Below are positions 14,577 to 23,640 of a stretch of DNA of 36,912 nt, in pieces. Position 1 is the first letter of the stretch. Every line of letters begins with the position of its first letter. The notes under the pieces are model-generated. The model was given only the letters and a program-made list of their open reading frames with translations, was not told where the DNA came from and did not search any database. Both the position numbers and the translations under genes were made by a program. Source of the stretch: JBEICQ01 sp046297395 (GTDB lineage Bacteria > Bacteroidota > Bacteroidia > UBA4408); NCBI GenBank assembly GCA_046297395.1, contig JBKCNM010000084.1, forward strand, positions 1-36,912. Direction: 5' to 3'.

Positions 14577-16295
14577 TTAAAACACACTGATGATGCCAAA
14601 ATGAATTTTGGCTGCCCTCAAAAGTAAGGGATTATTTAATTGCCGTCCAACTGCGTAGGTGAGATTAAAGACGCCGGCTTTGGTTTCGAAATTAATGCCT
14701 GTACCAAAACTGTAGGGTCGGTCGAACAAACGGACATTGCGGCTTAGATTCTGCAGATATCCGTGTGTATAGAAAAGAAAAAGGTTGCTGTTTTTTCCGC
14801 TCAGGTATCGCAATTCAGTGTTGGCATAGCCATAGGTACTTGCAAAGATGGACTCGTCATCAAATCCTCTGAAAGATTGGAAACCACCTAAGCGGAAGAG
14901 TTCATTAAAAAAAAGATTTTCCTGAGTCATATAAGCACCGCGCATAGAAAAAAGAAAAGTCAACCGCTTTTGTATAGGTACATACCATTCGGAAGAAAAG
15001 GTGATGTTGTTTTGAATATTCTTTAAGCGAAGATTTTCATAAAGCATTTCGGGGATTGCAGGGTTCTTCCTGAGTTCCCGGAATCCTATCGATACCATTC
15101 CCTGGCTTCGGAATCCTTTTCTGGGATTAAATCGGTAATCGGTATGGTCAATGTTCCAGCCGGCACCGTATGAAATCACATTTACATCGGCATTTTCAGG
15201 GAGTGTGCTGAGGGACGCTGTTGCTGCTAAGGATAACATGCGTACACTTTTTACATGATAAAAAAACTTGACGCTGTTTCCACCGGAAAAAAGATACTGT
15301 AAGCCCAGGTTGTTTTTTACTTCAAGAAAAGCCGTATCACGCTTGAATAGAGAAAAGGAATAGTCGGCACCAAATGGGGTACCAAGAATGTAGGGGTATT
15401 GCCCATTGAATTTTAGATCTTGTGTCAAGGCTTGTAATTTTCTCCATTCCAGTTCCAGTCCCTCTCCCCTGCCCAAAGCATTTTGAAGCTTGATGTGAAG
15501 CTGTCCGGTAAACAATACCTTACCTGTGCGGTTATCAGGTAAAAATCCCAGGATTCCATCAAACTGATTCGCCTTTTTAGGTTCAAGAAAAAGCTTTAGG
15601 CGAGTGTATTTGGGTGTGAAGAAAACCTGAGGAGGAGCAGACTGCAGAAGAAATGGCAAGCCCGACAAACGCCCCGGAAGCTGCTTTACCTTTCTTTCAT
15701 TATAGATGCTTCCCGGTTTTATTCCAATAAATTTATACACAAAAGTGGGATGAATTTTTGCCTTGCCCTGAATAACAATGCTGTCGATGCATATTCTTCT
15801 GTTGTGTTCAATCATCAGACTGCCTGCTATTTCCGAACCATTTGTCTGAATATCGCGAAGGGAGATGCTGCAAAAAGGATATGCATTGTTTTCCCAGTAT
15901 CGCAAAATCTCATTTTCAAGTTTAAAAAAGGATTCGGGTGATAAACTTTTTGAAAATGAAGGATAAAAAGAGGGTACAGGAATTTCCTTGCTTTGCACAA
16001 GCGATTTGATTTTTACTTGCCGGAAAGCGTCACTCACAAAAACCTCTGCGTAATAGGTGGAATCTTTTTGTTCGAAAATGGTATCTGCAACAGATGATAC
16101 AAATCCTGCGCGATGGAGTGAGAGTATTTTTTTGTCAACTTCTTTTTTGAAACCGGGAAAGTTCTTTTGCACCGAGGATTCAGTGCTATCGGGACGATTT
16201 GCAAAACGATAAACGATGCTTGCCTTGTGTTGTGCCTTTGAAAGACCGTAACTTAAAAAAAACAATATAAGTGAAAGCAGCAGCGTTTTTTTCAC
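14577..16295 (-). CDS. BamA/TamA (Omp85) family outer-membrane protein
   Basis: The 572-residue protein has a signal peptide ending near SKAQ (about 19-22). The N-terminal half contains POTRA-like modules, for example ICIDSIVIQGKAKIHPTFVYKFIGIKPGSIYNE split across about 165-200. The C-terminal half is a 16-strand-type beta barrel ending in aromatic residues. The Omp85 barrel motif FRGF is present at 475-478. It could help insert or export outer-membrane or surface components. It is shorter than BamA (usually more than 750 residues), so it is a paralogue rather than BamA itself. Its ATG overlaps the GT4 stop by 4 nt. Confidence 0.88.
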   Translation of the reverse strand: MKKTLLLSLILFFLSYGLSKAQHKASIVYRFANRPDSTESSVQKNFPGFKKEVDKKILSLHRAGFVSSVADTIFEQKDSTYYAEVFVSDAFRQVKIKSLVQSKEIPVPSFYPSFSKSLSPESFFKLENEILRYWENNAYPFCSISLRDIQTNGSEIAGSLMIEHNRRICIDSIVIQGKAKIHPTFVYKFIGIKPGSIYNERKVKQLPGRLSGLPFLLQSAPPQVFFTPKYTRLKLFLEPKKANQFDGILGFLPDNRTGKVLFTGQLHIKLQNALGRGEGLELEWRKLQALTQDLKFNGQYPYILGTPFGADYSFSLFKRDTAFLEVKNNLGLQYLFSGGNSVKFFYHVKSVRMLSLAATASLSTLPENADVNVISYGAGWNIDHTDYRFNPRKGFRSQGMVSIGFRELRKNPAIPEMLYENLRLKNIQNNITFSSEWYVPIQKRLTFLFSMRGAYMTQENLFFNELFRLGGFQSFRGFDDESIFASTYGYANTELRYLSGKNSNLFLFYTHGYLQNLSRNVRLFDRPYSFGTGINFETKAGVFNLTYAVGRQLNNPLLLRAAKIHFGIISVF

Positions 16296-17422
16296 TTCAT
16301 AGATTTGTAAACTTCCCAGGTTCTATCTACAACCTGATTGATGTGGAATTTGCTGACATACTCATTTCCTGCTTCAATCATTCTTTTTCTCAACTCTTTG
16401 TCTTCCAATGCCCGGTCTATTTGGTGTGCCATTTCCTCGGTATCAAAAGGAGAAACATAAATAGTGCCCGGACCTCCTGCTTCCTTGAAGCATGAACCGG
16501 TAGAGGTAATCACAGGAATTCCGGAATATAGGGCTTCTATCACGGGAATCCCGAAACCTTCAAAGATGGATGGATAAACAAACAAACTTGCACCCTGATA
16601 AATCATCGGCAATACATCCGTATGCACATGATCGGGGAATAAGATTCTGTCGTAAATCTTTTCGCGACTGATTAATTTGAGCAATTCATCAAAATGCTTC
16701 TTCTTTTGACCAATAACAACCAGCGGAATTTTGCTTTTACACAGAGTAAGAGCCTTAATGAGGGTAGAGATGTTTTTACGCGGCTCTATAGTTCCCACAA
16801 AAAGGATGTATTCCTGCGGAAGACCAAGTTTGATTTTTACCTCTTCAATTTCTTTTGTATCGTGTTTCTTGTAGAAAATCGGATTACAGCTTTGGTAAAC
16901 CACTTCAATTTCGGAGATATTTTTCTTGTAGTACTCGGATATATCCTGCCTTGTTTGTTCGGATACAGCGATGATTTTATCAGCGCGCTTGCAGGCATAG
17001 GAAACCTTTCGTTTGTAAATACCAATATCAGGTCCGGAATAGAACTCAGGATGTCTGAGAAAAATTATATCATGAATACTAACCAGGGCTTTTGTTTTGG
17101 TGTAGAACGGAAGCCAGGGAATTTCATTGCTTAAACCATGATAGAGGTCAATCTTGTATTTTCCAAAAGATTTTGGAATGCCAAAGGTTCTCCAAAGGGA
17201 TTTTGAAAAAGGCAGTTTTCCATAGCCCTCAGGTGCAAGAACTTTTACATTTTCATGGAAGACCATCTCCATATGAAAGCGCACTTTCTCTGCAATGGGC
17301 GTGTACAGAAAATAGTTGTTCTCTGGCAAACGGTTTACCATTCCCAGCATCAGGGTACGGGCATAATTCCCTAATCCGGTATTATTCAGATAGGCTCTTT
17401 TGGCATCGAATGCTATGTTCAT
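16292..17422 (-). CDS. Glycosyltransferase family 4 protein
   Basis: The 376-residue GT-B fold enzyme has a Gly-rich acceptor-side N-terminus (NNTGLGNYARTL, 13-24) and the donor-domain opening VGTIEPRKN (209-217). It also has the EX7E motif at E288/E296 in FEGFGIPVIEAL. It retains the alpha-anomeric configuration when transferring a sugar from a nucleotide donor. The N-terminus resembles mannosyltransferases, but the sugar cannot be fixed from sequence. It is cytoplasmic or peripheral. It lies between the SIMPL and Omp85 genes. Confidence 0.93.
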   Translation of the reverse strand: MNIAFDAKRAYLNNTGLGNYARTLMLGMVNRLPENNYFLYTPIAEKVRFHMEMVFHENVKVLAPEGYGKLPFSKSLWRTFGIPKSFGKYKIDLYHGLSNEIPWLPFYTKTKALVSIHDIIFLRHPEFYSGPDIGIYKRKVSYACKRADKIIAVSEQTRQDISEYYKKNISEIEVVYQSCNPIFYKKHDTKEIEEVKIKLGLPQEYILFVGTIEPRKNISTLIKALTLCKSKIPLVVIGQKKKHFDELLKLISREKIYDRILFPDHVHTDVLPMIYQGASLFVYPSIFEGFGIPVIEALYSGIPVITSTGSCFKEAGGPGTIYVSPFDTEEMAHQIDRALEDKELRKRMIEAGNEYVSKFHINQVVDRTWEVYKSMK

Positions 17423-17431
17423 TAGGTAGGT

Positions 17432-18163
17432 TTAGTCAACAAAATAGGAAGCTTTAATTGTAATTCTTGCTGTTTTTTCTTTTGAGGAAGTATTAAAGGT
17501 TCCACCCCAAGACAAGTCTTCTCCAGAGTTTCGGGCAGTGATCTGAAAAATACCCATGTCTGCGCTTCTCAATTTACCAAGAGAGGCGCCTGCATTTTCA
17601 GCCATTCTCTCTGCCCTTAATCTTGCATTGGCGGCGGCTTCTGCGAGCATTTGTAATTTCAACTCATCCAGTTTGATGTAATAATACTCAGGAGGATTGG
17701 AGTAAAATTCAATGTCCTTGTTAAGGATTTCGGTTACCTCTCGTGCAATTTTCTCAATCACCGCAACTCTTTTGGAACTGATTTCAACTTTTTGTGACAG
17801 TGTATAACCTGTAAATACATCTTTCCTTGAGCCATCCGGATTATATACCGAATTGTAATCCCTATTGATGGATACTGAAGAGAACAGCATTTCTTTTGCC
17901 GTAATGCCTTTTTGCTCCAGGTAATCTTTGATAAGTGCCTGGTCGCTGATAAGCACCTTGTAAGCTTCTTTGAGGTCGCTGGCTTTTGCAGAAAAACTGC
18001 CCGACCAAACAATCAGATCGGACGAAAAATCACGGGAAGAAAGACCTGTAACCGTTATGGTTTCTCCCTGCTTGTGCGTGCGTTTCCAGGTGACCGAAAA
18101 AATCCAGCTTGCCAGAAGTATGGAGATTGGTAAAAAAAGAAACCTAAGGGTGTTTTTATTCAT
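17432..18163 (-). CDS. SIMPL (DUF541) domain protein
   Basis: The 243-residue protein has one N-terminal hydrophobic anchor (about 8-24) and a periplasmic SIMPL domain. The domain signatures include ETITVTGLSSRDF near 34-46, the SVSINRDYN strand, GYTLSQKVEI, and AAANARLRAERMAENAGASLGKL in the C-terminal third. The family includes the bacterial surface protein BP26/OMP28, and its function is unclear. It lies 5 nt after dapD and 9 nt before the GT4 gene in the same operon. Confidence 0.9.
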   Translation of the reverse strand: MNKNTLRFLFLPISILLASWIFSVTWKRTHKQGETITVTGLSSRDFSSDLIVWSGSFSAKASDLKEAYKVLISDQALIKDYLEQKGITAKEMLFSSVSINRDYNSVYNPDGSRKDVFTGYTLSQKVEISSKRVAVIEKIAREVTEILNKDIEFYSNPPEYYYIKLDELKLQMLAEAAANARLRAERMAENAGASLGKLRSADMGIFQITARNSGEDLSWGGTFNTSSKEKTARITIKASYFVD

Positions 18164-18168
18164 CTTGC

Positions 18169-18978
18169 TTATACGGGTATTTCAAATTCTCTGAGTACTT
18201 GGTTGAGTGATGTTTTTAAATCAGTGCCTGCATTTCTCTTCCCGATGATCAGTGCGCAAGGTACCTGGTAAGTACCGGCAGGAAATTGTTTAGGGATACT
18301 TCCCGGAATCACAACGCTTTGTTCAGGAATCACTCCTTTGAACTCCACCGGTGAGCTACCGGTTACATCAATGATTTTGGTACTTGCCGTAAGCACAACG
18401 CCTGCCCCAAGCACAGCTCCTTTCTTTACATGCACTCCCTCCACAACAATGCATCTTGAACCGATGAAACAAGCATCCTCTATAATAACCGGAGAAGCCT
18501 GTAAGGGTTCGAGAACACCTCCGATGCCAACGCCGCCGCTGAGATGCACATTTTTCCCTATCTGTGCACATGAACCAACTGTTGCCCATGTGTCAACCAT
18601 GGTATTTTCATCCACATAGGCACCAATATTTACATAGGAGGGCATCATGATGACACCCGAACCCAAAAAAGAACCATACCTGGCAATGGCATGCGGTACT
18701 ACCCTCACACCCAAACCGGCATACCCCTTTTTCAGTTTCATTTTGTCGTGAAACTCAAAAATTCCCAATTCACTTGTTTCCATCTTTCGGGTTGGGAAAT
18801 ACATAACCACTGCTTTTTTCACCCACTCATTTACACTCCATCCATCAGCGCCCGGATTGGCTACGCGCAACTCTCCTTTGTCAAGTTTTTCTATCACCTC
18901 TTCTATGGCTGACACAGTGTCCGCATTATTTAGCAGGCTTCGGTCATTCCATGCATTTTCAATCTTCTGTTGCAGCAT
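18169..18978 (-). CDS. dapD: 2,3,4,5-tetrahydropyridine-2,6-dicarboxylate N-succinyltransferase
   Basis: DapD succinylates tetrahydrodipicolinate in lysine and meso-DAP biosynthesis, feeding peptidoglycan synthesis. The start at 18978 gives 269 residues beginning MLQQKIENAWNDRS, which matches the family N-terminus. A further in-frame ATG at 19014 would add 12 non-homologous residues and lies upstream of the -7 box. The N-terminal helical domain is followed by a left-handed beta helix of hexapeptide repeats (LSGGVGIGGVLEP, IGSRCIVVEGVHVKKGAVLGAGVVL). It is the first gene of the five-gene minus-strand operon. Confidence 0.95.
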   Translation of the reverse strand: MLQQKIENAWNDRSLLNNADTVSAIEEVIEKLDKGELRVANPGADGWSVNEWVKKAVVMYFPTRKMETSELGIFEFHDKMKLKKGYAGLGVRVVPHAIARYGSFLGSGVIMMPSYVNIGAYVDENTMVDTWATVGSCAQIGKNVHLSGGVGIGGVLEPLQASPVIIEDACFIGSRCIVVEGVHVKKGAVLGAGVVLTASTKIIDVTGSSPVEFKGVIPEQSVVIPGSIPKQFPAGTYQVPCALIIGKRNAGTDLKTSLNQVLREFEIPV

Positions 18979-18982
18979 GATG

Positions 18983-18990
18983 CAAATATA
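18983..18990 (-). promoter_or_regulatory. Candidate -7 box for the dapD operon, very close to the start codon
   Basis: On the minus strand TATATTTG fits the -7 consensus exactly. Only four bases separate it from the ATG at 18978, so transcription would begin at or almost at the start codon. No -33 TTTG lies at the usual distance. Confidence 0.45.
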
Positions 18991-19022
18991 GCTTTTGGTC
19001 AACCTTTTTGGCATAATTTATG

Positions 19023-19030
19023 TATTTTTG
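19023..19030 (+). promoter_or_regulatory. -7 box for the T9SS cargo gene
   Basis: TATTTTTG fits TAnnTTTG and ends 15 nt before the ATG at 19046. It decides the start, because the longer frame from 18995 would place the box inside the coding region. Confidence 0.6.
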
Positions 19031-19045
19031 TGGATAATAAAACTC

Positions 19046-19900
19046 ATGAAAAAAATTATCACATCAGCACTTCTTTTCAGCAGCCTGCTGGTTCTTGCCC
19101 AAGGACCACCGCCTCCTCCGGGCATTGAGAGCCGCCCGTTTCCATATACTGACGACTTTGAAAGCTATCCGATTAACGGCAATGTTAGCACCGGCGGCTG
19201 GTCGGCATCATCCGGAGTAATGTTATTTAGTGCCTATACCGGTCATGGTGCAGGAACACCTCCTTCCAAAGGACTTACCAAGGAATTTTTTAACTCATCC
19301 ACTACTGCTGGGTTCTGTACGCCCAAAGTTTTGAATATTGGCAATAATGCCGAACTCAGATTTCAATACAGGATGGCAGAATATCTGGGTGCCACGGCGC
19401 TTAATGCTGCCAACCTGCCTTCAGATTTCTCTATGGTGATTTCAGCTTCCACAGATTCCGGTGCCAACTATATGCCGCTGGCCACCATTAATGCAGCAAA
19501 TAACCAATCTACACTCAGTTTTGGCACATTTATCTATAGTCTGTCTGCTTATGCAAACCAGGATTTGATGATCAAGATCGTGATAAATCGTGGCTCCTCG
19601 GGTGATTTCTTTGTTGACATAGACAATTTCAGTATCGACATCACCAGTGCTATTCCAACAAGCAATGTTTCTGAAAATCCTGTTTTTATGCTAAATGGAA
19701 GAAATATAATTATTCAAAACATACCTTCCTCTTTCGACAATACGCGTATCACGCTTTATGACATCACAGGCTCTGTCGTTGACTATCAAACGCAAATTCC
19801 AGGTACAACCACGGTTTTGCAGGCACCTTCCGCAGGTGTTTATTTTGTTTCCTTCCGGAATGCCCAAAAGCAAACCGCAAGAAAAGTCATCATTCAGTAG
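19046..19900 (+). CDS. Secreted protein with type IX secretion C-terminal sorting domain
   Basis: The 284-residue protein begins with a clean signal peptide, MKKIITSALLFSSLLVLAQ, followed by a Pro-rich segment. The central region (about 32-205) opens with PYTDDFESYP and contains beta-rich stretches ending FFVDIDNFSID. This is the pattern of choice-of-anchor / cleaved-adhesin (MAM-like) domains. The last 70 or so residues form a T9SS type A sorting domain (ITLYDITGS, GVYFVSFRNA, ARKVII). The product should cross the outer membrane by T9SS and be surface-attached or released. It is a single gene closed by a terminator. Confidence 0.88.
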   Translation: MKKIITSALLFSSLLVLAQGPPPPPGIESRPFPYTDDFESYPINGNVSTGGWSASSGVMLFSAYTGHGAGTPPSKGLTKEFFNSSTTAGFCTPKVLNIGNNAELRFQYRMAEYLGATALNAANLPSDFSMVISASTDSGANYMPLATINAANNQSTLSFGTFIYSLSAYANQDLMIKIVINRGSSGDFFVDIDNFSIDITSAIPTSNVSENPVFMLNGRNIIIQNIPSSFDNTRITLYDITGSVVDYQTQIPGTTTVLQAPSAGVYFVSFRNAQKQTARKVIIQ

Positions 19901-19922
19901 CAATTTCATTTCATTTAATCAC

Positions 19923-19951
19923 AAGCCTGGCTAACTTAGCCGGGCTTTTTT
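19923..19951 (+). terminator. Intrinsic terminator directly before the next start codon
   Basis: AAGCCTGGCTA (19923-19933) pairs with TAGCCGGGCTT (19937-19947), with one T-G wobble and a 3-nt loop, followed by T residues to 19951. The next ATG is at 19954, so the gene that follows has almost no leader beyond the terminator. Confidence 0.85.
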
Positions 19952-19953
19952 GT

Positions 19954-21279
19954 ATGAAACAAATCTTAATACTCGGTGCAGGCCGCTCCTCCTGTTTTTT
20001 GATTGATTACCTGATGGATCAGGGCTTGACAGGAAATTATCGCGTGCATGTTGCCGACCTTTCAGAATCCCTCGCTGCAGAGCGTATCCACAATCATCCC
20101 AACGGAACAGCAAAAGCACTTCATACAGAGAATAAAGAAGCAAGGCAAAGCATGATTGCACAAGCCGACCTCGTTATCTCCATGCTACCTGCGCATATGC
20201 ATCCGCTGGCTGCAGCTGATTGTCTTGCGCTGGGTAAACACTTTTTTACTGCTTCGTATGTTTCCCCATTTATGCAGGAGATTGCCTCCGAAGTTGAAAA
20301 AAAAGGACTGCTCTTCATGAATGAGGCCGGACTCGATCCGGGACTAGACCATATGAGTGCCATGCAGGTTATCCATCATCTTCAATCTGAAGGCGCAGAC
20401 ATCGAATCGTTCGAGTCATACTGTGGTGGACTGGTTGCACCTGAATCAAATGACAATCCTTGGGGATATAAGTTTTCATGGAATCCCAGGAATGTGATTC
20501 TCGCAGGACAAGGAACAGCAAGATATCTTGAAGATGGCATCATGCGATTCAAACCCTATCATCGCTTATTTGCAGAGGCCGTTCAGATAGAGATTCCGGG
20601 TACCGGGAAGTTTGATGCCTATCCCAACCGAGATTCTGTAGGATACCGAGAGACCTACGGATTGCAAAACATCAAAACCATGATTCGCGGCACACTGCGC
20701 GCAGAAAATTTCTGCAAGGCATGGAACTTATTTGTCGCACTCGGTCTCACTGATGACAGCTTTCGCATCAACTGCTCGGAAATGACCTATGCCGATGTCC
20801 TGAACAGTTTTTTGCCGGGTAAAGGTGTACTTCGGGAGAGGCTATTTTCTTTTGCGGGAAAAGAGCTGGCGGAAGCAGCAGAGATGGTTTGGTGGACAGG
20901 CATCGGAGAGGAAGTACGCATTGGATTGGAGTCCGCAAGTCCTGCAGCCATCCTTGAAAAACTACTGACCGAAAAATGGAAACTTCAAAATCATGACAAA
21001 GACATGATTGTGATGCAACATATTTTCAGGTACCAATTGAATGGAAAAAAACACCTGCTTACTTCTTCACTTATCAACAAAGGGATTGATACCCACTACA
21101 CAGCCATGGCGCGCACGGTTGGTCTGCCCCTAGCCATGCTTACAGATTCATTTATGAGAGGTGAAATCACCGGAAGCGGCGTGCAGATTCCTATACAGCC
21201 TAAAATCTATCTTCCAATTCTAAAAAAATTGGCAAGTGCCGGCATCCGTTTTGATGAACATGTAACCCTCCTTCCCTGA
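19954..21279 (+). CDS. Saccharopine dehydrogenase-like oxidoreductase (LYS9 type)
   Basis: The 441-residue protein has an N-terminal Rossmann fold with ILGAGRSS (6-13). The catalytic/substrate domain contains NEAGLDPGLDHMSAMQ and the CGGLVAPESNDNPWGYKFSWNP segment, typical of saccharopine reductases (glutamate-forming, EC 1.5.1.10). A C-terminal part completes the Rossmann domain. Known relatives act in lysine metabolism through saccharopine or in polyamine-like routes. The presence of dapD in this window argues that lysine is made by the DAP route, so a catabolic or different substrate is likely. It is first in a close-packed operon, 1 nt before the DUF885 gene. Confidence 0.9.
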   Translation: MKQILILGAGRSSCFLIDYLMDQGLTGNYRVHVADLSESLAAERIHNHPNGTAKALHTENKEARQSMIAQADLVISMLPAHMHPLAAADCLALGKHFFTASYVSPFMQEIASEVEKKGLLFMNEAGLDPGLDHMSAMQVIHHLQSEGADIESFESYCGGLVAPESNDNPWGYKFSWNPRNVILAGQGTARYLEDGIMRFKPYHRLFAEAVQIEIPGTGKFDAYPNRDSVGYRETYGLQNIKTMIRGTLRAENFCKAWNLFVALGLTDDSFRINCSEMTYADVLNSFLPGKGVLRERLFSFAGKELAEAAEMVWWTGIGEEVRIGLESASPAAILEKLLTEKWKLQNHDKDMIVMQHIFRYQLNGKKHLLTSSLINKGIDTHYTAMARTVGLPLAMLTDSFMRGEITGSGVQIPIQPKIYLPILKKLASAGIRFDEHVTLLP

Positions 21280-21280
21280 C

Positions 21281-23110
21281 ATGAAAAATATTTTCGTTGT
21301 TTTCTTCTTTGCTTGTTGCTCAACGATTCTGCTGAGTGGATGTTTTAGGAAAACATACACGCCTGAAGAGTATGCTGCCAATGCAAAAAAACTGAATCAA
21401 TTTCTTGATTCTTTGTTTGACGATGTGGTTGACCATCACCCCAATTATCAAACCGTACTTGGAATTAAAAAAGATGCAGGCAAATGGACACCGTGTAACG
21501 ATGCTTTTCAATTGAAAGAGATTGATGCCGTTAAAAGAAACCTCATGGCCCTGCAATCCCGGTTTCATCTGAATGAATTGGAGGGTCAGGCCAGGATCAG
21601 CTACCTCATGTTTGTGCAGGAGTCCAAAGAAAAAATGGAGTCCTTTGCTTTCCGCTATCATAACTATCCACTCAACCAGATGGAAGGTTACCATACTTCC
21701 ATGCCCTCGCTGCTAATGAATATGCAGCCTCTTGAAAATCTTCGCGATGCCAACAATTATATTTCCAGGCTAAAAGGGTTCTCGTCCTTCTTTGAGGATT
21801 TGCTTGTTCAGTTGCGCATAAGGGAAGAAAAAGGCATCATCCCCCCACTCTTTGTTTTTCCTAAAGTAAAAAGTGATTGTGAAAACCTGCTTACTGGTTT
21901 TCCTTTTACGGCGGGAGAGACAGCTTCTCCGCTTTATGAAAATTTCCGCGACAAATTAAACGCATGCGACAGCATTCCCGACGAGATGAAAAAATCGCTT
22001 TTGGCAGATGCGAAAAAAGCACTCATTGATTCAGTACAACCTGCATATAAAAACCTGCTTGCCTATTGGGATTCCCTGGGTAAAAAAGCGGATACCACTG
22101 ATGGCTGCTGGAAGTGGCCCATGGGAAATGAATACTATCACATGGCCTTGCGGCATACCACCACACTGAACCTAAGTCCTGATAGTATTCACCAAACAGG
22201 TCTTTCGGAAGTGGCGCGCATTCATAGAGAAATGGAAGAGATAAAAAAGAAAGTGGGATTTAAAGGGAGTCTCAGGGAATTTTTTGATGCCATGAGAAAT
22301 AATCAAACCTTCTATTATCCGAATACAGAGGAAGGAAAAAAATCCTATCTCCATGATACACATGTGCTGATTGATGCCATCACAAATAAACTCGACGCCT
22401 TGTTTGTAACCAAGCCAAAGGCAAAACTCGTTGTAAAACCCGTGGAAGAATTCAGGGAAAAATCTGCAGGTGGCGCCTTTTATGAGGAACCCGCTCCGGA
22501 TGGTTCCAGACCGGGCAGGTATTACATCAACCTTTATACCCTCTCCGACCAACCCAAGTACCAGATGGAGGCACTTGCCTACCATGAAGCTATCCCGGGG
22601 CATCACATGCAGATTGCAATCGCTCAGGAACTGAAAGATCTTCCCAAATTCAGGAAGCTTGGCGGAAACACTGCTTATGTTGAAGGATGGGCATTGTATG
22701 CCGAGCTGGTGCCAAAAGAAATTGGTTTCTATACCGATCCGTACAGCGATTTCGGGCGCTTGTCCATGGAAGTATTCCGAGCCTCCAGACTGGTGATAGA
22801 TACAGGAATTCATTTTAAAAAATGGACCAAAAAACAAGCCCTTGCATACATGCTGAACAATACACCGAATCCTGTAGGAGACAGCGAAAAAGAAATTGAA
22901 AGATATATCGTTTGGCCTTCGCAGGCTACAGGATACAAGATTGGTATGCTGAGCATATTATCCCTGAGAGAAAAATGCAAAAAAGAACTTGGCAACAAAT
23001 TCAACATCAGAGAATTTCACGACATGGTACTCAAGAATGGATCTGTTCCTCTAGAACTGCTGAACAAAATTGCAGATGAATACATCAGCAGCAAAAAGGC
23101 CGATGCATGA
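21281..23110 (+). CDS. DUF885 family lipoprotein, putative metallopeptidase
   Basis: The 609-residue protein has a lipoprotein signal peptide (lipobox LLSGC, Cys21) and would be anchored in an envelope membrane. The DUF885 core spans most of the chain. It carries the conserved YHEAIPGHH segment (His435, Glu436, His441, His442) and EGWALYAE (from 468), which together look like a zinc-peptidase site. The full length agrees with the family (about 560-610). The substrate is unknown. Its stop overlaps the shikimate kinase ATG (ATGA, 23107-23110). Confidence 0.9.
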   Translation: MKNIFVVFFFACCSTILLSGCFRKTYTPEEYAANAKKLNQFLDSLFDDVVDHHPNYQTVLGIKKDAGKWTPCNDAFQLKEIDAVKRNLMALQSRFHLNELEGQARISYLMFVQESKEKMESFAFRYHNYPLNQMEGYHTSMPSLLMNMQPLENLRDANNYISRLKGFSSFFEDLLVQLRIREEKGIIPPLFVFPKVKSDCENLLTGFPFTAGETASPLYENFRDKLNACDSIPDEMKKSLLADAKKALIDSVQPAYKNLLAYWDSLGKKADTTDGCWKWPMGNEYYHMALRHTTTLNLSPDSIHQTGLSEVARIHREMEEIKKKVGFKGSLREFFDAMRNNQTFYYPNTEEGKKSYLHDTHVLIDAITNKLDALFVTKPKAKLVVKPVEEFREKSAGGAFYEEPAPDGSRPGRYYINLYTLSDQPKYQMEALAYHEAIPGHHMQIAIAQELKDLPKFRKLGGNTAYVEGWALYAELVPKEIGFYTDPYSDFGRLSMEVFRASRLVIDTGIHFKKWTKKQALAYMLNNTPNPVGDSEKEIERYIVWPSQATGYKIGMLSILSLREKCKKELGNKFNIREFHDMVLKNGSVPLELLNKIADEYISSKKADA

Positions 23111-23640
23111 AGCCTCTGATTTTTCTCTGGGGTATGCCGGGCAGTGGAAAAAGCACACTGGGTAAAAAACTGGCAAAAAAAATTGCTTATGATTTTTGCG
23201 ACCTCGATGATATGATAGAGAAAGAAAGTGGAGAAACCATTGCAACAATTTTTGCAAGAGAGGGAGAATCGTATTTCCGTAGCCTAGAAAAAAAACAGCT
23301 TGAAAAACTGTTGGATAAAAAAAGTTTAATCGTTGCTTGTGGTGGAGGAACACCCATGCATCACAACATGGACCGCCAGATGCTTGATGCAGGTACGGTC
23401 ATTTATCTGTCGGCAGATGCTAGCATGCTTTGCGCCAGACTCAAGAATTCAAAGCAGCTAAGACCATTGCTGGAAAACACGCAGCAAGGTGAAAGCCTGC
23501 TGGAAAAAGTAGAAAAATTGTTTGCGCAGAGAAAAGCCATCTATGAACAAGCACATCTGCATTTTGATGTGAATGATTCAGTGCAAAGGGTTTCAGATTT
23601 AGTAACTTTGCTGCAAAAAAATGCTCATGACAACGCATAG
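23107..23640 (+). CDS. aroK: Shikimate kinase
   Basis: The 177-residue enzyme phosphorylates shikimate at the 3-hydroxyl in chorismate synthesis. The P-loop is GMPGSGKST (9-17), the shikimate-binding DLDDMIEK lies near 33-40, and the CGGGTP motif near 78-83. The LID-region arginine lies in LRPLLEN. The first residues form the usual beta strand. It overlaps the upstream DUF885 gene by 4 nt and the downstream OsmC gene by up to 20 nt, which indicates translational coupling. Confidence 0.93.
   Translation: MKPLIFLWGMPGSGKSTLGKKLAKKIAYDFCDLDDMIEKESGETIATIFAREGESYFRSLEKKQLEKLLDKKSLIVACGGGTPMHHNMDRQMLDAGTVIYLSADASMLCARLKNSKQLRPLLENTQQGESLLEKVEKLFAQRKAIYEQAHLHFDVNDSVQRVSDLVTLLQKNAHDNA

Noticed and set aside
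18995..19045. Longer N-terminus for the T9SS cargo protein
   Set aside because: The added part contains the promoter -7 box and spoils a clear signal peptide that begins at 19046.
22172..22837. 221-codon minus-strand open frame
   Set aside because: It is antisense to the conserved catalytic region of the DUF885 protein.
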